A stretch of DNA of 64,000 nucleotides from Cognaticolwellia sediminilitoris (GTDB taxonomy: Bacteria; Pseudomonadota; Gammaproteobacteria; Enterobacterales; Alteromonadaceae), in assembly GCA_002104535.1 (NCBI GenBank), contig NBOG01000001.1, positions 218,867-282,866 of the forward strand. The letters run 5' to 3'. The notes below the pieces were generated by a model. That model did not search any database, had not been told where the DNA came from, and saw only the letters and a list, made by a program, of their open reading frames with translations. Position numbers and translations under genes: made by a program. Below are positions 45,331 to 53,539 of this stretch, in pieces; position 1 is the stretch's first letter; every line of letters begins with the position of its first letter.

Positions 45331-47046
45331 ATGACGTGTTCAAATAATAAATATAATAAATGCTGTAAAACCCTAATAGCTGCAGCCGTTAGTTTAACAT
45401 TAAGCGCATGTGGCGGCTCAGACTCCAAAACAGAAAAAGAACCTGATCCAGAGCCAACCCCAGTGCAAAATTCTGCGCCAGTAATTTCAAGCACAGTAAT
45501 TACAACTATAGAAGCAGGATCCTTGTATTCATATACCTTAGTATCGAGTGATGCTGATGGCGATACGCTAACCTTAACCTCAACTGCGCTACCTAATTGG
45601 CTTACGTTTGACAGTAGTACCGCAGTACTGAGTGGTACACCTACTGAAAGCGATGCTGGTGATCATGCCATCACACTTACTGTAAGTGATGGCACTGATT
45701 CTGTGACTCAATCATTTACTATTACGGTAACCGTTGCTGAGCCGATAAATAATCCCGCGGTAATTACCAGTTCACCTGTAACAAGCGCAACAGTTGGTGA
45801 AGCTTATTCATACACATTAATGGCGACTGATGCCGACAATGACACATTAATGATGTCGGCAAGTATTCCTAGCGCTCTTTCTTGGCTAACATTTGATAGC
45901 ACCACAGGAGTGCTAGCCGGCACGCCTGCTTCGGGTGATGTAGCGGCAACAGCAATCACATTAACCGTTAATGACGGCACCATTGATACAGAGCAAACAT
46001 TTACTATTACGGTCGAAGAAGCTACTAGTGATCCAACACCAGCTTTAGTGGTATTTGAAGAAAGCGCAAATCCTCTATGGCCAGCATGGGATTGTTGTGG
46101 AGGTACAACGCCAGCAATTATCACAGATTCAGACCCAAGCTATGGGCAAGTGACTCAATTCACTATTAATGGCGATACTGTTGTCGGTTTTAATGCTAGA
46201 GATGCTGTTGATGGTGTAGCCTTTAATACTCCAGCAGGAACGACATTAGAATTTGATCTAAAAGTTACTGCAATGCCAACCGCGGGTGATACCAACTGGA
46301 TGTTAAAGCTTGAAGGTGGTGGTGTTGCTGAGGTGAATTTAAATACCAGCGCTGAAGGTCAAGCACCAATGCTGGATACTTGGGTGCATTATACGTTCAA
46401 TGTCGCAGATTTAGGCTTAACTAACGTAAATTTGATCATGATGTTTCCTGCTTGGGGAACTGGTGATGGCGCTGAGTTTAGTATTGATAATGTCGTTTTT
46501 TATAGCGATGAAAATAGTACTCCACCTACGCAAGATGAATTTGTTGCCGTTGGTACACCTTTCGATTTTGAAGCCGGTGGTTTAGGCGGTGATTTCACAT
46601 GGGCTGTATTTGAAAATGACGATAATCCTGCCCTAGCATTTGTTGCTAACCCAGCAAGCTCTTCTGTTAACGATTCAGCTATTTCTGCCATGTTTACGGC
46701 TCGCGTAGGCGGTCAACCGTGGGCTGGAACTGAAACTAATGGAGAAACACCGGCCTTTACCATGGATGCAACTAATAGCATTGTTAAAATTATGGTGTAT
46801 AAGTCAGTTATCAGTGATGTAGGATTGAAATTCTCTGTTGGCGCTGCAGCTCAGCCTGAAATTAAAGTGGCAAATACTAAAATTAATGAATGGGAAGAGC
46901 TAACTTTTGATTTCACCAGTCGCATTGGCATGGCAGAAACCATAGGTATTACTTCAATTATTGTTTTCCCTGACTTTAATCTTGATGGTAGGTCTGCTGA
47001 TAACGAGAGTTATTTTGATAATATTACTTTTGGTCATTATGAGTAA
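45331..47046 (+). CDS. Lipoprotein with two putative Ig-like domains and carbohydrate-binding-like modules
   Basis: A 571-aa protein. The lipobox LSAC gives lipid-Cys27, followed by an Asp/Glu/Pro linker. Two cadherin-like putative Ig domains occur at about 45-135 and 140-230 (each has DADGDTL or DADNDTL, LTFDS and LSGTP or LAGTP). Two beta-sandwich modules follow (240-390 and 405-570); the last (FTWAVFENDDNPAL) is like domains attached to marine beta-glucanases and laminarinases. No catalytic domain is present, so it is probably a surface glycan-binding protein. There is no polysaccharide locus around it. Confidence 0.8.
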   Translation: MTCSNNKYNKCCKTLIAAAVSLTLSACGGSDSKTEKEPDPEPTPVQNSAPVISSTVITTIEAGSLYSYTLVSSDADGDTLTLTSTALPNWLTFDSSTAVLSGTPTESDAGDHAITLTVSDGTDSVTQSFTITVTVAEPINNPAVITSSPVTSATVGEAYSYTLMATDADNDTLMMSASIPSALSWLTFDSTTGVLAGTPASGDVAATAITLTVNDGTIDTEQTFTITVEEATSDPTPALVVFEESANPLWPAWDCCGGTTPAIITDSDPSYGQVTQFTINGDTVVGFNARDAVDGVAFNTPAGTTLEFDLKVTAMPTAGDTNWMLKLEGGGVAEVNLNTSAEGQAPMLDTWVHYTFNVADLGLTNVNLIMMFPAWGTGDGAEFSIDNVVFYSDENSTPPTQDEFVAVGTPFDFEAGGLGGDFTWAVFENDDNPALAFVANPASSSVNDSAISAMFTARVGGQPWAGTETNGETPAFTMDATNSIVKIMVYKSVISDVGLKFSVGAAAQPEIKVANTKINEWEELTFDFTSRIGMAETIGITSIIVFPDFNLDGRSADNESYFDNITFGHYE

Positions 47047-47086
47047 AATCAAACTATAAATAATTCAACAATATCTACTTAACGAT

Positions 47087-47123
47087 AAACGGACTTGCAT
47101 TGATAATGTAAGTCCGTTTTTGT
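47087..47123 (+). terminator. Intrinsic terminator of the Ig-like lipoprotein gene
   Basis: AAACGGACTT and AAGTCCGTTT form the base of a hairpin that extends through GCAT/ATGT, followed by T-rich sequence, about 40 bp after the stop codon. Confidence 0.85.
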
Positions 47124-47288
47124 GTAATGCAGTTGTCCATTTCAAACATAGTCGTTTCAAAAATAGTCATTTCAAATATGCATAACTTAATCTGATTTTA
47201 TTAAACCTCTTAACATATAAACAAAGAAATTAGTTATTAGTGATATTTTTATTTACAGTTTGCATAATCAACACTATAAATTTAATTT

Positions 47289-48020
47289 TCATTTATCCGA
47301 AAAATCTAATTTTAGAAACTCTGCTTTTAATTCCTCTACCAGTTTTTCATCGCTGCCAAGGCTCATAGCAAGGTAAAGCTCTTCTGAAAACCATTGAAAA
47401 GTATAGATTGTTTTAAAATCTGATCTTTTACACCCTGCTGTTTGACAATAAAAGTCAATCACCTGATTAGTTGAAGGAATGACTTCAATTCGACCTTTTT
47501 CTAACAACTGCATGGTCGTTGTTGTATTACTGACCTCGACAAGTTCTTTACCGAACTGAAGTCCTTGGCTTGCCAGCCATATCGTAACGGCATCAAGTCG
47601 TTTTACACCAATTTGAATATCGCTTAGTTCAGAGAGCTTTGAAACAGGCTGTAATTCACTAGCTTTTAAAGCAATTAGCTTCATGGGCACATTAACGACT
47701 TTGCCTATCCAAATGAACTTATTTTCACGTTCAGGGGTTCTCACTAATGAGAATATGATGGTATTAGGAGTGTTTAAGGCTATTTGATAAGTTCGTGCCC
47801 ATGGTAAAACTTCGATGGGGGTTTCAGGTAAGACATTTGATAATAGCTCTTTTATTTTTAAACCAACGATTCCACCTTCTAGCTGATTATTTACTGCAAT
47901 TTGATAAGGGGGAAGATGCTCGGTAACTATACGTATATCTTTCAGGCTTGTGCTAGCTTTTGTATTTAAAGCAAACATAACCGACAGCATAACAATTATT
48001 AGTTTACGAACAATATACAA
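47289..48020 (-). CDS. Orphan periplasmic solute-binding protein (SBP family 3-like)
   Basis: A 243-aa secreted protein; the signal peptide ends near FALNTKA. The family 3 start (DIRIVTEHLPPYQIAVNNQLEGGIVG) and a TYQIALNTPNTIIFSLVRTPERE segment are typical of the group common in Alteromonadales and Vibrionales. Two cysteines (CQTAGC) probably form a disulfide. No ABC permease is nearby; ligand unknown. Confidence 0.82.
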   Translation of the reverse strand: MYIVRKLIIVMLSVMFALNTKASTSLKDIRIVTEHLPPYQIAVNNQLEGGIVGLKIKELLSNVLPETPIEVLPWARTYQIALNTPNTIIFSLVRTPERENKFIWIGKVVNVPMKLIALKASELQPVSKLSELSDIQIGVKRLDAVTIWLASQGLQFGKELVEVSNTTTTMQLLEKGRIEVIPSTNQVIDFYCQTAGCKRSDFKTIYTFQWFSEELYLAMSLGSDEKLVEELKAEFLKLDFSDK

Positions 48021-48352
48021 ATTTTATTAGCCTTGTAATGGAGTTGTTTAAACAAAATGGTGTTTAAACTATTGGTGTCTATATAAATTTAGCAGAAAAT
48101 TTAATAATTAATATAAATATACAAGATTTTAGGTGAAGTATTCAATTTAAAATAAATTAAGGAGTACTCAACAGCGCTTTGAAATTGCTTAGACAAAAAT
48201 GCTTCCAAAGCTTTAATTATGCCTAACACTTTAGTTTACAAGAGGTATGAGAAGTAAGTTTATTCTCAATAGTAGGTACTTATTTTGTCGATCAGAATAA
48301 AGATTTTTGGCTTTGATGGCGTGGGCACTTAGGTTATGTCGGGAACAAATAA

Positions 48353-48652
48353 CCTGACCGTTCAACCTGAACATCGCCATTCTTTCACATGACATGTATG
48401 GACACATTAATGTCGTGATGCCATGGATGGCAGTGAACGACCCAGTGATCATGGCATTGCCTACTTGGATGTAGGTACTTAGTTTTTGTCTGGAACTAAT
48501 AACCTGACCGTTCAACCTGAACATCGCCATTCTTTCACATGACATGTATGGACACATTAATGTCGTGATGCCATGGATGGCAGTGAACGACCCAGTGATC
48601 ATGGCATTGCCTACATGGATGTAGGTACTTAGTTTTTGTCTGGAACAAAAAA
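48353..48652. repeat. Two tandem 150-bp repeat units with partial flanking copies
   Basis: The unit beginning CTGACCGTTCAACCTGAACA recurs at an exact 150-bp spacing (48353 and 48503) and in part at 48653; the segment before 48353 is a degraded left copy. Each contains TGACATGTATGGACACAT and ATGGATGGCAGTGAACGACC. Because 150 is a multiple of three, an open frame of 147 codons crosses the minus strand, but it is simply the repeat read through. Within 48021-48757 I see no other gene except the terminator at 48674. Confidence 0.85.
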
Positions 48653-48673
48653 ATTGACCGTTCATCCTGAACA

Positions 48674-48702
48674 TAAAAAAGCCAAGCGATAATCGCTTGG
48701 CT
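48674..48702 (-). terminator. Intrinsic terminator of the PEP-CTERM gene
   Basis: On the minus strand AGCCAAGCGA and TCGCTTGGCT pair around TTA and are followed by six T. It is 55 bp past the stop of the PEP-CTERM gene. Confidence 0.88.
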
Positions 48703-48757
48703 GCAAAGTAAAACCTGTCAATTTATGCTGGGAGCGCAGTAATTAATGACGTTAAGG

Positions 48758-49414
48758 CTACTTTTTAAATCGACGTATAGTAAGGCAAAGCAAACCTAAA
48801 GCAAAAATAGCAAATGTGGTAGGTTCAGGCACTGCGGTTGGTCGATACATTAACCAACCAATAGTTCCATTACTCAAGAGTCTATGCTCTTCAGTTGTAG
48901 CGATACTGCCATAAGTATTAAATTTCTCATTGCTCGTGCCTGACCCTAACTTTAAATAACCCGCTTTACCATCTAATGCTTCGTCATCATAGAACCATGC
49001 AGCATCAATACTGCTTGTACCACGTGTCGATGAGTCGCCTAACAACGCAGTGTATTCTTCACTTGAAAAGCTACCACTATCTACGCAAAATAAAGAGTCT
49101 TGAATGTTATCGGAACAACCATGACTAAAGCCATTATATAACGCATCGAGGAATAAATTAGCTTCATTTGCACCCGCTATAGTCCAGCCTGAAAGAGCAT
49201 TCTGAGCTAGAGCTTGAGAATAATTGAAATTAGCAGAGTGATCCCATCTTAACCATTCAAGATTATTTAAAGTGTCTGTAATAACTTCAGTTGAACCATC
49301 ATCGTTACTGGTTAATGCACCAATGGTGATCAATCCAGCATTGGCAGAATTCATTACACAACTAAAAATAAAAACTGATGTAATAACGACTTTGTTTAAA
49401 AATTTATATTTCAT
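48758..49414 (-). CDS. PEP-CTERM sorting-domain protein
   Basis: A 218-aa exported protein. The signal peptide ends near NSANA/GLI. The body contains a WLRWDHSANFNYSQALAQN and SGWTIAGANEA pattern seen in proteins of this class. The C-terminus is the full sorting signal: VPEPTT, a hydrophobic helix, and a basic RRFKK tail, recognised by exosortase and cleaved for export to the surface or matrix. Exosortase is not in the window. Role unknown. Confidence 0.88.
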   Translation of the reverse strand: MKYKFLNKVVITSVFIFSCVMNSANAGLITIGALTSNDDGSTEVITDTLNNLEWLRWDHSANFNYSQALAQNALSGWTIAGANEANLFLDALYNGFSHGCSDNIQDSLFCVDSGSFSSEEYTALLGDSSTRGTSSIDAAWFYDDEALDGKAGYLKLGSGTSNEKFNTYGSIATTEEHRLLSNGTIGWLMYRPTAVPEPTTFAIFALGLLCLTIRRFKK

Positions 49415-49503
49415 GAGGTTTTACCTTTTTGGTATTTGACAATGGCTCGATTTTTATTCAATGCTAAATGTTTAGTACTATTTTTCTATCACTACTGAGA
49501 GGA

Positions 49504-49537
49504 TAAAAAGCCCACCTAATACAAACTGGTGGGCTTT
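49504..49537 (-). terminator. Intrinsic terminator of the first subtilase gene
   Basis: On the minus strand AAAGCCCACC and GGTGGGCTTT form a 10-bp stem around an 11-nt loop, followed by T-rich sequence, 22 bp after the stop codon at 49559. Confidence 0.85.
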
Positions 49538-49558
49538 GCTTCCAGAGAAGTTCAACTA

Positions 49559-52024
49559 TTAATAGTTGTTAAAAAAACGTGTAGCAGCAACCGCATAATC
49601 AGCACGTGTTACAACGTTATCACCATTAAAGTTTGCAATAATGGTTGGTTCTAAATCATACGGACCTTGTTCAATATCAAAGTTTGCATTTAATATCCCT
49701 AAGTCTAAAGCTAGTTGTACATAACCTTTTAACTCAGCAGGGATTTGGTCTTGGTCAGCAAGCGTTACACGTTGGTCTTGAAAAATTGCAGTAATGTCAC
49801 CGCTAAAGCTTTCAGCCAAAGGTTGTAATGCTAATGATTGTACTAAAGAGTATGCTAACTGATTACGGTCAACTGACTGTTGAGAGTTAAAACTAGTACC
49901 ATTAGCCTTCATAACAGGCGCTTGATTTTGTGCTGTATTACGTAAAGCTGCACCTTTGGTATTAACCGCATTGGCTGCTGCAAAATATTGACCATCAACA
50001 TCATTAAAGCTACTAGTTGTCGCTAAATTAGACTGACGAATGCCCGCACCTAAAGTTAAAAAATCAGCTAATACTTGACGAGTTAACACTTCATCAGGTT
50101 GAAAACCAGTCGCATTTGCATCAACTAATTCTTCACTTACCGCATACTCAATGAATGATTTTGCAGGATGGTTTTCAACATCACCCAGACCTGTATAACC
50201 GTCAGTTTTAATAATTTTAACTGTTACATCAATATCACCTGGAGCTGCATAACCATTAGTTACGCCAGTTGGGTCAACATCAACACCTGAAATTCCACCA
50301 ATGCCGTGTGCTTGCAAAACCCAATCACCAGCTTCAGCAGGTGCTGTTACGGCAATATTTTGACCTAATACCGGTAAGGCAATACTAGAGCCGTAGCGTT
50401 TTCCACTTGGGCTAGTCAATGATAAGCCAACAGTATTGTCGTCAATATTAGCGCGAACCATAACCATAGAGGCATCAGGCTTAACTGGGATAACAGTACC
50501 TTCGTTATCACCTACTGGGCTAAACGTTACAACTTCAGGGTATTCTGCTTGAACAGAAGTTAAGGCTTTCGCGTTAAAATTACGCTCAATTTTAGTTGTG
50601 CTACCAAAGTTTAAGCTTTCATCAACAACAGACTTAACAGCAGCATAAGCGTTTGCATAACCTGCACCAGCTTCCCAAGTTTCACGACCCGGCATGTTGG
50701 TTGCTGTTTGTTGTAAAATGGCTTTCACTTCACGCCAAGTTAAACTTGGGTTAGCTTCAAGCATCAAAGCAACAATACCAGCAACATGAGGAGCTGACAT
50801 AGAAGTACCACTCATCGAAGTGTAATAAGGTACATGGTTAGGCGCCATTACTTCGCTATCATCACCAACACTTAAAGCACTTAAACTTGATAAAGAAGCA
50901 CGTGTAGAAATGATATCAACACCTGGGCCAGTTACAGTAGGACGATCTTCCCAATGGAAAACTTCATCACCAACCATCACTTCGCCGCCTTTACCTTTAA
51001 CACCACGTGAACTAAAGTCAGCTAAATTACCTTCTTTATCACCAGCTGCAACCGTAATTACCCATGGAGCTTTTTTAAAGTTACCCGTAATTGTAGCTTC
51101 ACCACTACCCGAGTTACCGGCAGAAAAAACTACAATCACGCCATTATCAGAAAGCGCTTTAGTAGCTACGTTAGTTGGGTGATCAGGATTGAAGTCAGTA
51201 CCAGTATCACTGGTGCTACCAAAAGAGTTTGAAATAACACGGATGTTGTAATCGAATTGATGTGTTAATGCATAGTCAAAACCACCAATAGTGTCTAAAA
51301 TAAATAGTCCCGCACCTGAACCATAACCGATAATTTTTGCGCCAGGGGCAACACCTTGGTATTTACCAATCGACATAGCGCCATTACCGCCAATAATACC
51401 AGCAACATGAGAGCCATGACCGCCAGCAATATCTGTGTTGGCAATATCTTCTTGATAAGAAACCGGCAATAAATCTGAAAGAGAATTTAAGTTAGTTTGT
51501 GCTAAAACATTTTGAACAACATGGTTTGGATATTTAATATCGGTATGAGTACCATCAACACCAGAGTCGTTTACAACAACACCAATACCTCGGCCAGAAA
51601 ATGGCATACCTAAGTTACGCATTGATGAATCAGCGCGTAAACGATCAACACCGGTAATTTGTGTTGCGCCATCGTTTTCTAATGATAATGGTGCGTTATA
51701 GTAAACTGATCGAACTTTGTCTGAAGCATAAATTTGTTCAATTTGCGCTTTTGTAGCGGTAATACCAACGATTGGTAACTGCTTGAAGCTAACACCACCA
51801 GTTACACCAGCAGTTTCTAGGATATTTGTGAATTCAGGTGTTATAGCACCTTCGCCTTCAAACGTCACAACGACTTCGAAAACATCTTGTACAGCAGCGT
51901 TTGAGACTAGGCCTTGTAATTCAGAACCAAATGATTTGGCAGAAAGACTAGGAGATAATAAACCTAACCCAGCTCCCATTAGACCTGCAATTAGTAGTTT
52001 ATTTTTTAATTTAGTTTTAAGCAT
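49559..52024 (-). CDS. Secreted S8 subtilisin-like protease with SLH-like C-terminus
   Basis: Start chosen at ATG 52024 with AAGG upstream, giving 821 aa. Signal peptide ends near PSLSA. After an inhibitor-like propeptide (about 45-115) comes the S8 domain with catalytic Asp153 (VNDSGVDGTH), His203 (GGHGSHVAG), the oxyanion Asn (SAGNSGSG) and Ser408 (GTSMSAPHVAGI). A jelly-roll-like region follows, then about 190 residues with SLH-like repeats (AVSEELVDANATGFQPDEVL; FNGDNVVTRADYAV). It is the last gene of the locus, 154 bp after the response regulator gene and a paralogue of the gene at 58830. Confidence 0.93.
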   Translation of the reverse strand: MLKTKLKNKLLIAGLMGAGLGLLSPSLSAKSFGSELQGLVSNAAVQDVFEVVVTFEGEGAITPEFTNILETAGVTGGVSFKQLPIVGITATKAQIEQIYASDKVRSVYYNAPLSLENDGATQITGVDRLRADSSMRNLGMPFSGRGIGVVVNDSGVDGTHTDIKYPNHVVQNVLAQTNLNSLSDLLPVSYQEDIANTDIAGGHGSHVAGIIGGNGAMSIGKYQGVAPGAKIIGYGSGAGLFILDTIGGFDYALTHQFDYNIRVISNSFGSTSDTGTDFNPDHPTNVATKALSDNGVIVVFSAGNSGSGEATITGNFKKAPWVITVAAGDKEGNLADFSSRGVKGKGGEVMVGDEVFHWEDRPTVTGPGVDIISTRASLSSLSALSVGDDSEVMAPNHVPYYTSMSGTSMSAPHVAGIVALMLEANPSLTWREVKAILQQTATNMPGRETWEAGAGYANAYAAVKSVVDESLNFGSTTKIERNFNAKALTSVQAEYPEVVTFSPVGDNEGTVIPVKPDASMVMVRANIDDNTVGLSLTSPSGKRYGSSIALPVLGQNIAVTAPAEAGDWVLQAHGIGGISGVDVDPTGVTNGYAAPGDIDVTVKIIKTDGYTGLGDVENHPAKSFIEYAVSEELVDANATGFQPDEVLTRQVLADFLTLGAGIRQSNLATTSSFNDVDGQYFAAANAVNTKGAALRNTAQNQAPVMKANGTSFNSQQSVDRNQLAYSLVQSLALQPLAESFSGDITAIFQDQRVTLADQDQIPAELKGYVQLALDLGILNANFDIEQGPYDLEPTIIANFNGDNVVTRADYAVAATRFFNNY

Positions 52025-52178
52025 TTGAGTCACCTTAATTGTTTCAACACAACGAGCATGTCAAACATCAAGGCATTAAAGAATCAGGGGAAACCCCTAT
52101 AAGGATCAAGGTAAAACACCTGACTTTGTAAAAGTTGGATGTATTAGCTGTTTATTGGTTACAAAACACTAAAAAAGA

Positions 52179-52817
52179 TTACATTAATAGATGATTTTTA
52201 GCTGCATAACGTACAAGTTCGGCGGCGTTCGCAACATTAAGTTTATCTAATACTTTTCCACGATGGTTTTCCGCGGTTTTAACGCTAATGTCTAATGAAC
52301 GGGCAATTTCCTTGGTGGTTTTGCCTTCAATAATCAAATGAAATACTTCACGTTCTCGATTAGTAAGGTTTTTATAAGGGTCTTGCCAGTTTTCTGCCGG
52401 TTTATTGTATTGTGTCGCTAAAACACTAGCGGCATATTGGCTAAAATAAGTTTTACCTGCGGCTAACGCTTTAACTGCATCAATCAGTTCATCACTGGCA
52501 CTGTCTTTCAATAAGTAGCCCGAAGCGCCAGCTCTAACCATATGAATTACGTACTCTTGCTCTTCATGCATAGTAAGCACTAATACTTTAGCTTCTGGCA
52601 ATTGTTCATGTAAACGTTTAACGGCTTCCATACCATTTAACTCTGGCATACTAATGTCTATTACAATAACACTAGGTCTTAACTCTAAGGCTTTTTTGAT
52701 TGCCTCTAAGCCATCTGCAGCCTCTGCAACAACACGAATATTTTCATCTTTGCTTAACAAGCTGACCAAGCCATGACGTAAAATGGTATGGTCGTCTGCA
52801 ATAAGAACACTGATCAT
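52179..52817 (-). CDS. NarL/FixJ-family response regulator
   Basis: A 212-aa regulator. The receiver domain has the acidic pair D8/D9, phospho-acceptor Asp54 (VIDISMPELNG), Thr in LVLTMHEE and Lys in YLLKDSA. The LuxR-type HTH occupies about 145-205 (LTNREREVFHLIIEGKTTKEIA). Its start overlaps the stop of the histidine kinase gene by 4 bp (ATGA), so the pair is translationally coupled. Targets may include the flanking subtilase genes. Confidence 0.95.
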   Translation of the reverse strand: MISVLIADDHTILRHGLVSLLSKDENIRVVAEAADGLEAIKKALELRPSVIVIDISMPELNGMEAVKRLHEQLPEAKVLVLTMHEEQEYVIHMVRAGASGYLLKDSASDELIDAVKALAAGKTYFSQYAASVLATQYNKPAENWQDPYKNLTNREREVFHLIIEGKTTKEIARSLDISVKTAENHRGKVLDKLNVANAAELVRYAAKNHLLM

Positions 52818-53539
52818 GACATTTCCCGCCCTGTAACTAATACTTTAATTTCACAGCCTTGATTAGGCGAAGAGTTGATGGTCAGCTGACCGCCAAAAGC
52901 ACTCACTCTGTCACGCATTGCTCCTAGCCCAAAGCCATCAGGATTATCTTCAGTGCCTAAAGCCATACCAACACCATCATCTTGTATTTTAATCATTAGT
53001 AGCTTACTTGTTGCGATTAAATTTAAGGTAATGGTATTTGCTTTTGCATGCTTAATAGCATTAGTTAAGGCTTCTTGGATGACACGAAAAGCTAATGTTT
53101 GTGTATCACTGTCTATTTCTGTGTTTACCTGGTGATGAAACTCTATGGTTACATTTTCTTCCGGTTCACCCATAATTCTGACTAACCATTCTAAAGCAGG
53201 AATAAGCCCAAGATCATCTAATATTCTTGGTCGCATCAAGCGTGAAATAACTCGAGTATCCGACAAGGCTTGCCGCGCTAAGTCTATGCTTTCGCTTAAT
53301 GCAATGGTGGGGTCACCCTTTTGTACTTGCTGTAATTGATTAATTAATGCGGTTAATAATTGCCCGACACCATCATGTAGTTCACGCGCAATATGCTTGC
53401 GTTCATCTTCTTGCACTCGCCAAACCCGCTTTGCCAAACCGCGCATTTGTTCGTTGCCAAAATATAACTGTTGGGATATTTGTTTTTGTTTTTCATTAAG
53501 TTGTGCAACCAACTTTGACATATCCGTATTATTGCTCAT
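52814..53539 (-). CDS. Soluble NarL-type histidine kinase (HisKA_3)
   Basis: Start taken at ATG 53539 (MSNNTDMSK), which lies inside the last codons of the upstream Ser/Thr kinase gene (11-bp overlap); 241 aa. The dimerisation/phospho-acceptor motif DERKHIARELHDGVGQLL (His55) and HATPase motifs (QDDGVGM, GFGLGAMRDRV) are intact. There is no membrane or sensor domain, so its input probably comes from a partner, for example the Ser/Thr kinase or FHA-GAF protein encoded upstream. Confidence 0.93.
   Translation of the reverse strand: MSNNTDMSKLVAQLNEKQKQISQQLYFGNEQMRGLAKRVWRVQEDERKHIARELHDGVGQLLTALINQLQQVQKGDPTIALSESIDLARQALSDTRVISRLMRPRILDDLGLIPALEWLVRIMGEPEENVTIEFHHQVNTEIDSDTQTLAFRVIQEALTNAIKHAKANTITLNLIATSKLLMIKIQDDGVGMALGTEDNPDGFGLGAMRDRVSAFGGQLTINSSPNQGCEIKVLVTGREMS

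Noticed and set aside
48353..48652. CRISPR array
   Set aside because: The repeated unit is 150 bp with no alternation of short repeats and unique spacers, and no cas genes are nearby.
48231..48674. 147-codon open frame on the minus strand with internal repeats
   Set aside because: It is exactly the 150-bp DNA repeat read in one frame; no ribosome site, no signal or domain, and it is better explained as repeat DNA.
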